A DNA stretch of 64,000 bases from Pseudomonas sp. PDM15 (GTDB lineage Bacteria; Pseudomonadota; Gammaproteobacteria; Pseudomonadales; Pseudomonadaceae). Of this stretch, positions 31,585-40,274 are shown piece by piece; the stretch's first letter is position 1, and each line of letters starts with the position of its first letter. The notes beneath the pieces were generated by a model that saw only the letters and a program-made list of their open reading frames with translations, had not been told where the DNA came from and made no database searches. A program made the position numbers and the translations under genes. The stretch is taken from assembly GCF_014851565.1 (NCBI RefSeq), contig NZ_JACVAA010000004.1, positions 496,001 through 560,000 of the forward strand, read 5' to 3'.

Positions 31585-32568
31585 TCAGCCTCCGATGCTG
31601 AGGATGTGGGGTTTGAGCACCGCCCGGACCAGATGGCTGAGACCGGGTGGATCGAGCAATGTCATGTCCTGCAGCCGGTCGCCGATCCGCAGGTTCAGCG
31701 GATAGCGCGGCGCCGGTGTCACGGCGCCGAGGTTGCGCAGGCGGTACTGGCGGTGGTGGCGCTCGCGCACCGTGCATTCCAGGGTCAGGCAGCCGAGCAG
31801 ATGGTGGTCGGCGTCGAGCACGGTGAGCTCCTCCGCCTCCGGCAGTTCGCCGACCAGGTGCAGGCGCTCGCCGAGCACGAACGCCCCCAGGTAGCCGCGG
31901 CTAACGCCAGCGCTGGCGCGTTGCATCTGCAGCTGGTTGACGATGCTGACCCGGGTATTGGCCGGCACGTCATGGGTGATCACGCAGGCCGGGCTGATGA
32001 AGGCGTGGTCGCCGATATGCACGGCGCCGAGGATGCGCGCGCCGGCGCCCACTTCCACGCCATTGCCCAGGCTCGGGTGGCGCTTGCCGCCGGGGTTGTC
32101 GGCGATGCCGGCGGCGCCCAGGGTCACCCCGCTGAGCAGGTAGCAGTCGTCGCCGATCTCGCAGGTCTCGCCGATCACCGTGCCGAAGCCGTGGTCCAGC
32201 ACGAAACGTTTGCCAATGCGCGCGGCCGGGTGGATCTCCACCCCCGACTGCAGTTTGCCGGCGTTGGCCAGGCGGTGGGCGATCAGCTCGCGCTCCACCA
32301 GGCCGCCGCGCAGCCACACCTGGTGGGCCAGGCGGTGGAATAGCACCGCCTTGAACGAGGCGTAGGTGTCGAGGATCAGCTCGGTGCGCCCGCACGAGGC
32401 CGGGTCGCGCGCGGCGTAGGCCTGCAGGTCCTCGGCCATCTGCTCCACGGCGCTGTCCATGATGCCGTCCAGGTGCGGCATCAGTTGTTCCATGTCTTCC
32501 GCTTTGAGCGCATGCACCAGATGGTCCAGCAGCCCGTCGTAGAGTTTCAGCCTGTCGAGGTAGCGCAT
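31585..32568 (-). CDS. Serine O-acetyltransferase with C-terminal extension
   Basis: 327 residues from the ATG at 32568, with GGAG upstream; a much longer frame is not family-like. The helical N-terminus is followed by left-handed beta-helix hexapeptides (GKRFVLDHGFGTVIGETCEI, SGVTLG, VEVGAGARILGAV). CysE-type enzymes make O-acetylserine from serine and acetyl-CoA. About 90 residues after the hexapeptide domain (from roughly residue 235) form an extension not seen in standard CysE. It lies 17 bases downstream of the cysteine-synthase homologue, so substrate and user are encoded together. Confidence 0.9.
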   Translation of the reverse strand: MRYLDRLKLYDGLLDHLVHALKAEDMEQLMPHLDGIMDSAVEQMAEDLQAYAARDPASCGRTELILDTYASFKAVLFHRLAHQVWLRGGLVERELIAHRLANAGKLQSGVEIHPAARIGKRFVLDHGFGTVIGETCEIGDDCYLLSGVTLGAAGIADNPGGKRHPSLGNGVEVGAGARILGAVHIGDHAFISPACVITHDVPANTRVSIVNQLQMQRASAGVSRGYLGAFVLGERLHLVGELPEAEELTVLDADHHLLGCLTLECTVRERHHRQYRLRNLGAVTPAPRYPLNLRIGDRLQDMTLLDPPGLSHLVRAVLKPHILSIGG

Positions 32569-32585
32569 CCCGTCGTTCTCCACGG

Positions 32586-33503
32586 CTAGCAATCGAAGTG
32601 CGGCAGGTAGCTGTCGACGCCGTCGTAGACCAGCGTCAGCACCCGTGTTGCGCGCGGCAGCTCGCCGGCCAGCTGCGCGATGGCCACCAGGTTGGCCGCC
32701 GACGACAGCCCCAGGCTGACGCCGTCGCTGCGCATGGTGTGGCGCACCCGTTCCAGGCAGGCCTGCTTGGAGACCTTGAGCATGCCGTCGAGCACGCCGA
32801 TGTTGAGGATGCGCGGCACCAGTCCGATGGACAGGCCCTGAATCTCGTGCGGCGCGTGACGGTCGGCGAGCAGATCGCACTGCTCCGGCTCCACGCCGAA
32901 TACCCGCAGCCACGGCCAGCGAGCCTTGAGCGTCTCGCCCAGGCCGGTGACATGACCGCCGGTGCCGATGCCGGCCACCAGGCAGTCCGGCGGCAGCGCG
33001 GCGAAGTCGCGAAGGATCTCCTGGGCGGTGGTGCGCCGGTGGATCTCCGGATTGGCCGGGTTGCGCTGTTGGTTGAGCATCACGTAGCCGGGGTTCTCCA
33101 GCTGCAGCTCCATGGCCAGCTCGCCGTGGGAGTTGTTGCCGCGGCGGCTGTCGGACAGCACTACTTCGGCGCCGTACAGGCGCAGCAGCTTCTGCTTCTC
33201 CGGGCTGTAGTTGTCGGGGATCACCAGGACCACCCGGTAGCCGAGGATGTTGCCGGCGATGGCCAGGCCGATGCCGGTGTTGCCGCCACTCGGTTCGATG
33301 ATGGTCTGCCCGCTGCCGGGCTGCAGCACGCCGCGTTCCTCGGCGTCGCGCACCATGGCCAGGGCGATGCGCGCCTTGTGGCTGCCGCCGGGGTTGAGCG
33401 ATTCGAGCTTGGCATACACCTCCAGCCCGGTCTCGGCGCTGAAGGCTGCCAAGCGCACCACCGGCGTCTCGCCGATGGCCTGCAGCAGGGATTCGTGGAT
33501 CAT
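32586..33503 (-). CDS. Cysteine synthase family PLP enzyme (CysK/CysM-like)
   Basis: 305 residues. The PLP lysine is K43 in NPGGSHKAR; the phosphate loop GIGTGGHVTG and substrate loop PSGGNTG are present. It is a fold-type II PLP enzyme that uses O-acetylserine (or O-phosphoserine) and a sulfur donor to make cysteine or a related beta-substituted alanine. The gene order (JAMM, carrier/E1 fusion, this enzyme, serine acetyltransferase) parallels the Mycobacterium Mec-CysO-CysM pathway, so a protein thiocarboxylate is a plausible donor. It lies ten bases after the E1 fusion gene. Confidence 0.9.
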   Translation of the reverse strand: MIHESLLQAIGETPVVRLAAFSAETGLEVYAKLESLNPGGSHKARIALAMVRDAEERGVLQPGSGQTIIEPSGGNTGIGLAIAGNILGYRVVLVIPDNYSPEKQKLLRLYGAEVVLSDSRRGNNSHGELAMELQLENPGYVMLNQQRNPANPEIHRRTTAQEILRDFAALPPDCLVAGIGTGGHVTGLGETLKARWPWLRVFGVEPEQCDLLADRHAPHEIQGLSIGLVPRILNIGVLDGMLKVSKQACLERVRHTMRSDGVSLGLSSAANLVAIAQLAGELPRATRVLTLVYDGVDSYLPHFDC

Positions 33504-33513
33504 TGCGCGGCCC

Positions 33514-34926
33514 TCAGTACAGCGGCATGTCGGGGGCGACGTCGCGGGCCCAGGCCTTGAGCCCGCCCTGCAGCACCTTCACCCGCGAGTGGCCGATGTC
33601 CAGCAGCTGGCGTGCGGCGCGTTCGGCGCGCGGGCCGCCATAGCAGATCAGGCACAGGGTGCGCTCGCGGTCCAGCTCGCCCAGGCGCTCGCCCAGCTCG
33701 CCGAGCGGGATGTTGAGCGCCGACGGCAGGCGGCAGACTTCCAGTTCGTTCGGTTCGCGCACATCCAACAATTGCAGGTCCTCGCCGTACACCAGGCTCA
33801 GTTGCAGCTGCTGCGGGCTGATGAACAGCTCCGTCGGCAATGTGCTGTCGCCTGCCGTGGCGGCGCAGGTTGCGGGCTGCTCGATCTGCAGGTGGCGGTC
33901 GCTGCGCGCCGGCGAGCAGGTGGGGCAGTCGCCACGGCGCTTGAAGCGCACCTCGGTGAACTTCATCGCCAGGGCATCGAAGCGCATCAGGCGGCCGACC
34001 AGGGGCTCGCCGATGCCGAGGATCAGCTTGATCGCCTCGGTGGCCTGGAGCAGGCCGACCACGCCGGGCAGCACGCCGATCACCCCGCCGGCGTTGCAAT
34101 TGGGCGCCAGTTCGGCGGGCGGGCTCTTGGGATAGAGGCAGCGGTAGCAGGGGCCGTCCTGGTGATTGAACAGGCTGACCTGGCCATCGAAGCGGTGCAG
34201 GGCGCCGTACACCAGCGGGCGCTTGAGCAGTACGCAGGCGTCGTTGAGCAGGTAGCGGGTGGCGAAGTTGTCGGTGCCGTCGATCACCAGGTCGTAGGCG
34301 CCGACCAGGTCCAGCGCGTTGTCCGGGGTCAGGGCACAGTCGTGGGCGTCGATGCGGATATCAGGGTTGAGGTCGGTCAGGCGGCGGCGTGCCGATTCCA
34401 CCTTGGCTAGGCCGAGGGTGCTGGTGCCGTGCACCACCTGGCGCTGCAGGTTGCTGCTCTCGACCCGGTCGAAGTCCACCAGGCCGAGGGTGCCGATGCC
34501 GGCGGCGGCCAGGTAGAGGCTGACCGGCGAGCCCAGGCCGCCGGTGCCGATGATCAGCACGCGGGCGTTCTTCAGGCGCAGCTGGCCGCGGCGGCCGACG
34601 TCGGGCAGGGTGATGTGGCGCACGTAGCGGCGCACCTCGTCGTTGCTCAGCTCGTCGCAGTCCAGGCCGCCCGAGGTGGCGAGCATGATGTCCAGCTCGG
34701 CATCGGCCGGCAGCTGGCTGTCGGCCTCCACCAGCTCGCCGTCGGCGGTGAGCAGGAAGTGCTCCTTGAACTGGTCGTTGCCGTAGAACAGGTGTTCACG
34801 CAGCCCGGCATGACGACCGCAGACATCCTCCACCAGCTCGCGCACGGTACGGCCCTGGCCCTCCAGCTTTGCCGCGGGCAGCCTGGCGACGCGGGCCAGC
34901 ACCTCCGGAAAAATCACCACACTCAT
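33514..34926 (-). CDS. Ubiquitin-like MoaD/ThiS - E1-like (ThiF/MoeB) - rhodanese fusion
   Basis: 470 residues; ATG 34926 with AAGGAG seven bases upstream. Residues 1-87 are a beta-grasp sulfur-carrier domain ending in ATSGG (G86, G87), but the chain runs on into LDCDELS instead of stopping. Residues ~95-330 are the E1-like adenylyltransferase with nucleotide loop GTGGLGSP and Cys pairs CYRC and CPTC for zinc. Residues ~365-470 are a rhodanese with active C428 in CYGGPRAER. The protein could adenylate and thiolate a carrier tail. The JAMM protease of the next gene could release the carrier at GG. Confidence 0.9.
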   Translation of the reverse strand: MSVVIFPEVLARVARLPAAKLEGQGRTVRELVEDVCGRHAGLREHLFYGNDQFKEHFLLTADGELVEADSQLPADAELDIMLATSGGLDCDELSNDEVRRYVRHITLPDVGRRGQLRLKNARVLIIGTGGLGSPVSLYLAAAGIGTLGLVDFDRVESSNLQRQVVHGTSTLGLAKVESARRRLTDLNPDIRIDAHDCALTPDNALDLVGAYDLVIDGTDNFATRYLLNDACVLLKRPLVYGALHRFDGQVSLFNHQDGPCYRCLYPKSPPAELAPNCNAGGVIGVLPGVVGLLQATEAIKLILGIGEPLVGRLMRFDALAMKFTEVRFKRRGDCPTCSPARSDRHLQIEQPATCAATAGDSTLPTELFISPQQLQLSLVYGEDLQLLDVREPNELEVCRLPSALNIPLGELGERLGELDRERTLCLICYGGPRAERAARQLLDIGHSRVKVLQGGLKAWARDVAPDMPLY

Positions 34927-34940
34927 AGCCAAACTCCTTT

Positions 34941-35405
34941 TTATTGCCGGCCATCAAGGGGAGCCGGGAACTCCCGGCTGCAGACGAATTCTTCTCCGCT
35001 CCACTCGAACAGCTTGGCGCCGTGGGCCTGGCCCTCGCGCACGTCGACCACCAGGTAGGCGACCGGGTGGATGGGCTGACCCATGAACAGCGCCTTGTCC
35101 ACGTCCTCGCTGCTGAAGTAGGCGCCGACATCCGGGTGCGAGTGGTAGATGACCCGCGCCGGGTTGTCGCCGCGCAGGCTGCGGTTGAGCAGCAGGGTGT
35201 CTGCCACGGCGAAGGTGTAGCCGTTGGCGGCGCTGCGCCGGTACACCTCTGGATCGAGCTGGTTGAGCTGGTCCTGGATGTTCTGCCCCTGGTGCACGCA
35301 GGCATCGGCGAAGACGAAGCCGCAGCACTCCTCGGGGTAGGTTTCCGCGGCGTGGCGGTAGATGGTCTGCAGGGTTTGCGGGCTGAGGACGTCCTTGTCG
35401 GGCAT
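34941..35405 (-). CDS. JAMM/Mov34 metalloprotease (Mec/QbsD-like)
   Basis: 154 residues with the full JAMM set: an early Glu in PEECCGF (residues 25/26), then HSHP with H88 and H90, S98 and D101 (HxHPx6SxxD). It is soluble and of small, single-domain size. Prokaryotic JAMM proteins of this class trim residues after the Gly-Gly of sulfur-carrier proteins or release cysteine from a carrier adduct. It sits directly upstream of the carrier/E1 fusion, 14 bases away, and three bases after the exporter gene. That strongly suggests it acts on the fusion or on its cysteine adduct. Confidence 0.92.
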   Translation of the reverse strand: MPDKDVLSPQTLQTIYRHAAETYPEECCGFVFADACVHQGQNIQDQLNQLDPEVYRRSAANGYTFAVADTLLLNRSLRGDNPARVIYHSHPDVGAYFSSEDVDKALFMGQPIHPVAYLVVDVREGQAHGAKLFEWSGEEFVCSREFPAPLDGRQ

Positions 35406-35408
35406 GGC

Positions 35409-36353
35409 TCAGTCCCTCTTCGCCAGGAGTTTTTCCACCGGCACCTTGGTGATGGCGAAGCCGGCCAGCAGCAGTGCGGAGTACAGCGCCAGGTCGCGGG
35501 AAATCGGCAGGCCCTCGTACCAGGAGCCGATGATCACGGCGAACACCGGGAAGATGATGAAGACGAAGGACAGGATCACCGGGCTCAGGCGCTTGAGCAG
35601 GAAGAAGTAGACGATGAAACCGCCCACCGAGGCGCACAGGCCGAGGTAGGTGAGGGCCATCCACGAGCGCGTGCTGATGGCGGAGAAGCTGGGGTGTTCC
35701 ACGCCCAGACCCACGAGGAACAGCATCAGGCCGGCCAGGCCGATGGGCAGGGTGTTGTAGGTGATCACGCTGATCTCGGCACCCTTCTTCTTGGTCACCA
35801 CGTAGCACAGCGCGTGCATTACCGCGGCCGCGAGGATCGCCAGCACGCCAGCGAACTCGTCGTGGGCCAGGCTCAGACCCTGGCTGCGCAGGATCATGAA
35901 CAGGCTGCCGAAGCCGATGCCGATGCCCATCACCTGGGACAGGTAGATGCGTTCGTGCAGGAACAACGCGGAGAACAGCAGGATGAACACCGGCATGCAG
36001 CTGAACAGCAGGGCGGTGAGGCCCGAGGAGACGTGGGTCTCGCCGTAGTTGAGCAGGTAGTAAGGCAGGCTGAAGTAGCACAGCGTGACGAAGATGAAGA
36101 AGCCCAGGTGGCTGCGCGGGAAGAAGATCGAGTCGCCGCGGATCAGGGCGAAGCAGAGGAACAGCGGGAAGGCGATCAGGAAGCGCAGGCCGGAGGCGGT
36201 CAGCGGCGGTACGGTCTCCACCGCGATCTTGATTCCCAGCCAGGTGGTGCCCCAACTCAGGCACACGATCAGGAACAGCAGGCTGGTGATCAAAGCACCC
36301 AACCAGTACTTGCCGGATTTACCGGTGTTTTCAATTACGGCAGACATTGGCAT
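35409..36353 (-). CDS. DMT-superfamily (EamA) exporter, first gene of the sulfur-carrier operon
   Basis: 314 residues with ten hydrophobic segments in two EamA repeats. AAGGA is eight bases before the ATG at 36353. The Escherichia coli EamA protein exports O-acetylserine and cysteine, and this gene heads an operon for O-acetylserine and cysteine-like synthesis, so product export is a good guess. The JAMM gene follows after three bases. The operon is divergent from a MocR-type regulator, with palindromes in the 91-base gap. Confidence 0.9.
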   Translation of the reverse strand: MPMSAVIENTGKSGKYWLGALITSLLFLIVCLSWGTTWLGIKIAVETVPPLTASGLRFLIAFPLFLCFALIRGDSIFFPRSHLGFFIFVTLCYFSLPYYLLNYGETHVSSGLTALLFSCMPVFILLFSALFLHERIYLSQVMGIGIGFGSLFMILRSQGLSLAHDEFAGVLAILAAAVMHALCYVVTKKKGAEISVITYNTLPIGLAGLMLFLVGLGVEHPSFSAISTRSWMALTYLGLCASVGGFIVYFFLLKRLSPVILSFVFIIFPVFAVIIGSWYEGLPISRDLALYSALLLAGFAITKVPVEKLLAKRD

Positions 36354-36399
36354 GATGACAATCCTTCGTGATCACAAAATTGAACCCTAATACTCAGGA

Positions 36400-36415
36400 A
36401 TCAATCGCGATTGAT
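36400..36415. promoter_or_regulatory. 16-bp perfect palindrome, probable operator
   Basis: ATCAATCGCGATTGAT lies in the divergent gap between the exporter and MocR genes. It is flanked by partly repeated ATACTCAGG and ATACTGGTC sequences. Position and symmetry suggest binding by the adjacent regulator. Confidence 0.6.
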
Positions 36416-36444
36416 ACTGGTCAATTAGGCTATTTGGACGAAAA

Positions 36445-37869
36445 ATGGCTGTCAAACCAATTATTGACACGGTGTCAATGCTCCGCGAGGCGTTAACCTC
36501 GGGGCATGGCGCCAAGTACAAACGTCTGGCCGGGTCCATGGAGATCGGGATTCTGGAAGGCAGCATCGAGGGCGGAGCCAAGCTGCCGCCGCATCGCAAC
36601 CTGGCGGATCGCCTCGGTGTGACCATCGGCACGGTCAGCCGCGCCTATGCCGAGCTGGAGCGCATGGGCCTGGTGGTGGCGCGGGTCGGCGACGGCACCT
36701 TCGTTCGCCAGCGCGACCTGGAGCGCAAGCGCGATGCGGGCTTCAGCAACTTCGTCGAGGAGCGGCCGGAGCAGTTCGACATGAGCCGCAACATGCACAT
36801 CCCGGGCCTTGAGACCAGCCTGCTGGCGCAGAGCCTGATGGACCTGGCGCATGATCCGCATACCCTCGCCGAGCTGACCCTCTACACCCCGGATGCAGGC
36901 CTGCCGCGCTACCGCCAGGCCGGTGCGGACTGGCTGGCCCATGGCGACTTCCGGCCCCAGGCCGAGCAGGTGCTGTGCGTCAACGGCGGCCAGCACGGTC
37001 TGCTCTGTACCCTGATGGCGCTGCTGCGCGCCGGCGACAGCCTGGTTACCGAGCAGCTCACCTACCCGGGCCTGATCACCGCCGCGCGCATGCTCGGCAT
37101 CAAGCTGCTCGGCGCCAGCATGGACGAGGAGGGGATCATTCCCGCGTCCCTCGACGAGCTGTGCCGGCACAACCGGGTCACCGCCCTGTACTGCACGCCG
37201 ACCCTGCAGAACCCCACCACCGGGGTGATGTCCGCGCGCCGCCGCGAGGCTATCGCCGCCATCTGCCGCGAGCACAACCTGCTGATCATCGAGGACGAGG
37301 CCCACGCCGTGCTGGTCGAGGACCGGCCGCCGCCGCTGAGCTGCTATGCGCCGGAGCGCACCATCCTCATCGGCAGCCTGAGCAAGGCCATGGCCGCCGG
37401 CCTGCGGGTCGGCTATCTGCACGCGCCGGCGACCCTGGTCGGACGCATCTCCGCGACCCTGCGCGCCAGTTGCTGGATGGCCACGCCGCTGGCCATGGAG
37501 CTGGCCACCAACTGGATCAGCAATGGCATCGCCGCCAAGCTGCTGCGCCAGCAGATCGCCGAGATCGGCCGGCGCAAGGCGCTGGTGCAGGGGCTGCTGG
37601 AGGGTCTGAGCTATCGCACCCATCCACAGTGCCCGCACTTCTGGATCGAGGTGCCCGAGCCCTGGCGCGCCTCGGACGTGGAGGTCGACCTGAAACAGAA
37701 GAACTGCCTCATCGCCACCGCCGAGGCCTTCGCCGTCGGCCGTGCGGCGGTGCCACAGTTCGTCCGCGCCAGCGTCAGCAACGCTTCGCACAGCGACCAG
37801 CTGTTGCTGCAGGGCTTCCAGGCCCTGGCTGCGACCCTGCGCCAGGACATCGGTCAGTTCGACGAGTGA
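36445..37869 (+). CDS. MocR-type regulator (GntR HTH plus aminotransferase domain)
   Basis: 474 residues. Residues 15-80 are a GntR winged helix (LADRLGVTIGTVSRAYAELERMGLV). Residues 120-470 are a fold-type I aminotransferase-like domain with the PLP lysine K314 in GSLSKAMAAG. MocR proteins sense PLP together with an amino compound. It is divergent from the sulfur-carrier operon, whose products include amino-acid-type PLP substrates, so it is the likely controller. The ribosome site is weak (GGACG). A 17-base palindrome falls inside the first codons, perhaps an autoregulatory site. Confidence 0.9.
   Translation: MAVKPIIDTVSMLREALTSGHGAKYKRLAGSMEIGILEGSIEGGAKLPPHRNLADRLGVTIGTVSRAYAELERMGLVVARVGDGTFVRQRDLERKRDAGFSNFVEERPEQFDMSRNMHIPGLETSLLAQSLMDLAHDPHTLAELTLYTPDAGLPRYRQAGADWLAHGDFRPQAEQVLCVNGGQHGLLCTLMALLRAGDSLVTEQLTYPGLITAARMLGIKLLGASMDEEGIIPASLDELCRHNRVTALYCTPTLQNPTTGVMSARRREAIAAICREHNLLIIEDEAHAVLVEDRPPPLSCYAPERTILIGSLSKAMAAGLRVGYLHAPATLVGRISATLRASCWMATPLAMELATNWISNGIAAKLLRQQIAEIGRRKALVQGLLEGLSYRTHPQCPHFWIEVPEPWRASDVEVDLKQKNCLIATAEAFAVGRAAVPQFVRASVSNASHSDQLLLQGFQALAATLRQDIGQFDE
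36463..36479. promoter_or_regulatory. 17-base palindrome inside the first codons of the MocR gene
   Basis: ATTGACAC-G-GTGTCAAT is symmetric around one base. It covers codons 7-12 of the regulator and lies 48 bases from the intergenic palindrome's end. It could be an autoregulatory operator. Confidence 0.45.
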
Positions 37870-38090
37870 AGATGTGCCCGTATGGCGCCTTTTTGCACCT
37901 TGATGGCGCAATGCCTTCTATCGTTTAGCTCATGAAGTCAGCGAGGCTTCCGATATCTAGGGTTCACCGTCGAGTTGTCGCGCTTGCGATGCCGACGGAC
38001 GCTAACGGATAGCCTTGAAGCGGCGAAGGCGTGGCTCGGCATTTGCTAGCTCATGCGCTTCGCAGTTTCGTCCGATTCAGGAGTTCGACG

Positions 38091-40151
38091 ATGAATGCGC
38101 TGTTGCTGCCCGGAGTCAACGCACTCGAGAAATTCAGCTTCGCCCGCAAGTTCCAGTTGCTGGCGCTGCTGTTCATCCTGCCGCTGGCCTACGCCGCTTG
38201 GTCCATCGGCGAAAACTATCTTGGCAAACTCAAGGTCGTCGACGACGAGCATTCCGGAGTCCTGCAGCTACAGGCCCTGGACAAGGTCGAGCAGGTGCTG
38301 GTGCGCCAGCGCAACCTGACTGCCCGCTGGAAGTCCACCGAGCGCAACCGCGAGGCCTCGGCCGAAACCCAGGCCGCCATCACCCGTCTGCAGCAGAGCG
38401 AGACCGAATTGGACCAGGCGCTGGATGACCTGCAGCAGACGCTGGTCAGCGAAGGCGCCAGCGAACAGGTGCAGGCCAGCCTGCGCACCCTGCAGGGCCA
38501 GCGCGACGGCCTGCGCGCCCAGGCGCTGGGCAGCGTCGGCTGGTGGCCGGATGCCTACGATCGCTTCACCCTGAGCCTGCAGCAGCTCGGTGCCCTGCGC
38601 GAGCAGATCGCCACCGAGAGCGGGCTGATCCTCGACCCCTGGCTGGAAACCTACCTGCTGATGCAGCTGGCCACCGAAGATTCGCCGCGCCTGCAGCAGC
38701 GCCTCGGCGTGCTCGCCAGCGTCGGCCAGGGCGCCGTGGCCGCCGGCCAGTTCAGCCTGCAGAGCCGCCTGCAGCTGCGTGAAATGCGTGCCGCCGCTGG
38801 CGAGTCGCGCCAGCAGCTGGCCAAGCTCGGCGAACGCCTGGAAAGCGAGCTGCCGAAGTCGCTCTCGGCCTGGAACCAAACCTATGCCCAGAGCCTGGCC
38901 GGTCTGGACGACTGGCTCAAGCAGCTGGACCAGAAAATGTACGGCGACGGCGGCATCCAGCTCGACGTGGCGGCGTTCGAGCAGGGCATGGACACGGCCC
39001 TGGGCCATATTGAGGCGCTGCAACGCGCCACCTTGGAAGCGCTCGATACCCGCCTCGGCCAGTACCGCGCCAAGGCCCTGCGCGCGCTGATCATCACCCT
39101 CGGTGCCTTCGGCGTGCTGGTGGCACTAGCGCTGTACGCGCTGGTCTGCCTGCAGGCGTCGATCCGCAGCAGCAGCTGGCGCATCACCGCGCTGGCCCAG
39201 TCCCTGCGCGACGGCGATCTGCGTCGGCATGTCACCGTGCACGGCAACGACGAACTGGCGCTGATCGGCGTCGCATTGAACGACGCCGTGGCGCAGATGC
39301 GCGGCTCGCTGCAGGGCGTGAACCGCGAGAGCGCCGAGCTCAGCGGCACCGTGATCACCCTCAGCGAACAGGCCCAGTCGGCCCTGCGCGCGGTGGAACA
39401 GCAACAGCAGCAGGTCAGCCAGATCGCCGCCGCCGCCACGCAGATGGCCGCCACCGCGCAGAGCGTGGCGGAGAACTGCGAGATGGCCGCCCAGGACGCG
39501 ACCCAGACCCGCCACATCGCCGAGCAGAGCAACCAGCGCAGTCAGCAGACCACCGCCAGCATGCGCCAGCTCACCGCCCGCCTGGGCGACACCGCCGCCG
39601 CGCTGGGCGAGCTGCGCGGGCAGGCCCAGCAGATCAATCGGGTGGTGGATGTGATCAAGGGTATCGCCGAGCAGACCAACCTGCTGGCGCTCAACGCCGC
39701 CATCGAGGCGGCGCGGGCCGGCGAGCAGGGCCGGGGTTTCGCCGTGGTCGCCGACGAGGTGCGCTCGCTGTCGCAGCGCACCCAGGAGTCGACCCGCGAG
39801 ATCAGCGCCACGGTCGAGGCCCTGCAGCGTGTGGTCCTGCAATCGGTAGAGCTGATGCAGACCGCCTGCAGCCAGGCCGAAGTCGACGCCGGCTCGGTCA
39901 CCGAGCTGGGCGACCACCTGGGCGAGATCGCCGGCGCCGTGCAGCGGGTCAGCGACATGATCGCGCAGATCGCCACCGCCGTTGAGCAGCAGGCCGCCAC
40001 GGCCGAGGAAGTCAGCGGCAATATCCAGCAGGTCGACCAGGCCGCCGCCGACCTGCTGCACGGCGCCCAGGCCGTCCACGGCGTCGCCGACCGCCTCAGC
40101 GACGGCAGTCGCGCCCTGGCGCAGAACACCGCGCACTTTCATCTGGATTGA
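38091..40151 (+). CDS. Methyl-accepting chemotaxis protein, second
   Basis: 686 residues; ATG 38091 with AGGAG upstream, and a longer frame lacks a ribosome site. The first helix is at about 17-36, and the periplasmic domain of about 290 residues is mostly helical and Gln/Leu-rich. The second helix is at about 327-352, then HAMP and the signalling domain, with its tip [20 protein letters not shown] near residue 525. The periplasmic part is predicted helical, unlike the mixed fold of the receptor at 1762, and its ligand is unknown. The 221-base region upstream shows no recognisable signal. Confidence 0.93.
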   Translation: MNALLLPGVNALEKFSFARKFQLLALLFILPLAYAAWSIGENYLGKLKVVDDEHSGVLQLQALDKVEQVLVRQRNLTARWKSTERNREASAETQAAITRLQQSETELDQALDDLQQTLVSEGASEQVQASLRTLQGQRDGLRAQALGSVGWWPDAYDRFTLSLQQLGALREQIATESGLILDPWLETYLLMQLATEDSPRLQQRLGVLASVGQGAVAAGQFSLQSRLQLREMRAAAGESRQQLAKLGERLESELPKSLSAWNQTYAQSLAGLDDWLKQLDQKMYGDGGIQLDVAAFEQGMDTALGHIEALQRATLEALDTRLGQYRAKALRALIITLGAFGVLVALALYALVCLQASIRSSSWRITALAQSLRDGDLRRHVTVHGNDELALIGVALNDAVAQMRGSLQGVNRESAELSGTVITLSEQAQSALRAVEQQQQQVSQIAAAATQMAATAQSVAENCEMAAQDATQTRHIAEQSNQRSQQTTASMRQLTARLGDTAAALGELRGQAQQINRVVDVIKGIAEQTNLLALNAAIEAARAGEQGRGFAVVADEVRSLSQRTQESTREISATVEALQRVVLQSVELMQTACSQAEVDAGSVTELGDHLGEIAGAVQRVSDMIAQIATAVEQQAATAEEVSGNIQQVDQAAADLLHGAQAVHGVADRLSDGSRALAQNTAHFHLD

Positions 40152-40155
40152 GGAT

Positions 40156-40183
40156 CCGGCAGCGGCGGTAAAACCGCTGCCGG
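40156..40183 (+). terminator. Stem-loop after second chemoreceptor gene
   Basis: CCGGCAGCGG and CCGCTGCCGG pair around an eight-base, A-rich loop, five bases after the stop. It is followed only by a short T stretch, so terminator strength is uncertain. Confidence 0.5.
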
Positions 40184-40274
40184 TGGCTTTCCTGACCTTT
40201 TGACAAAGTTTTCACGCCCGCTCCGGCAGATTCCCCGGCCATAAGGGAATTTCCCGCTTCGTTTTGGGGCTCTG

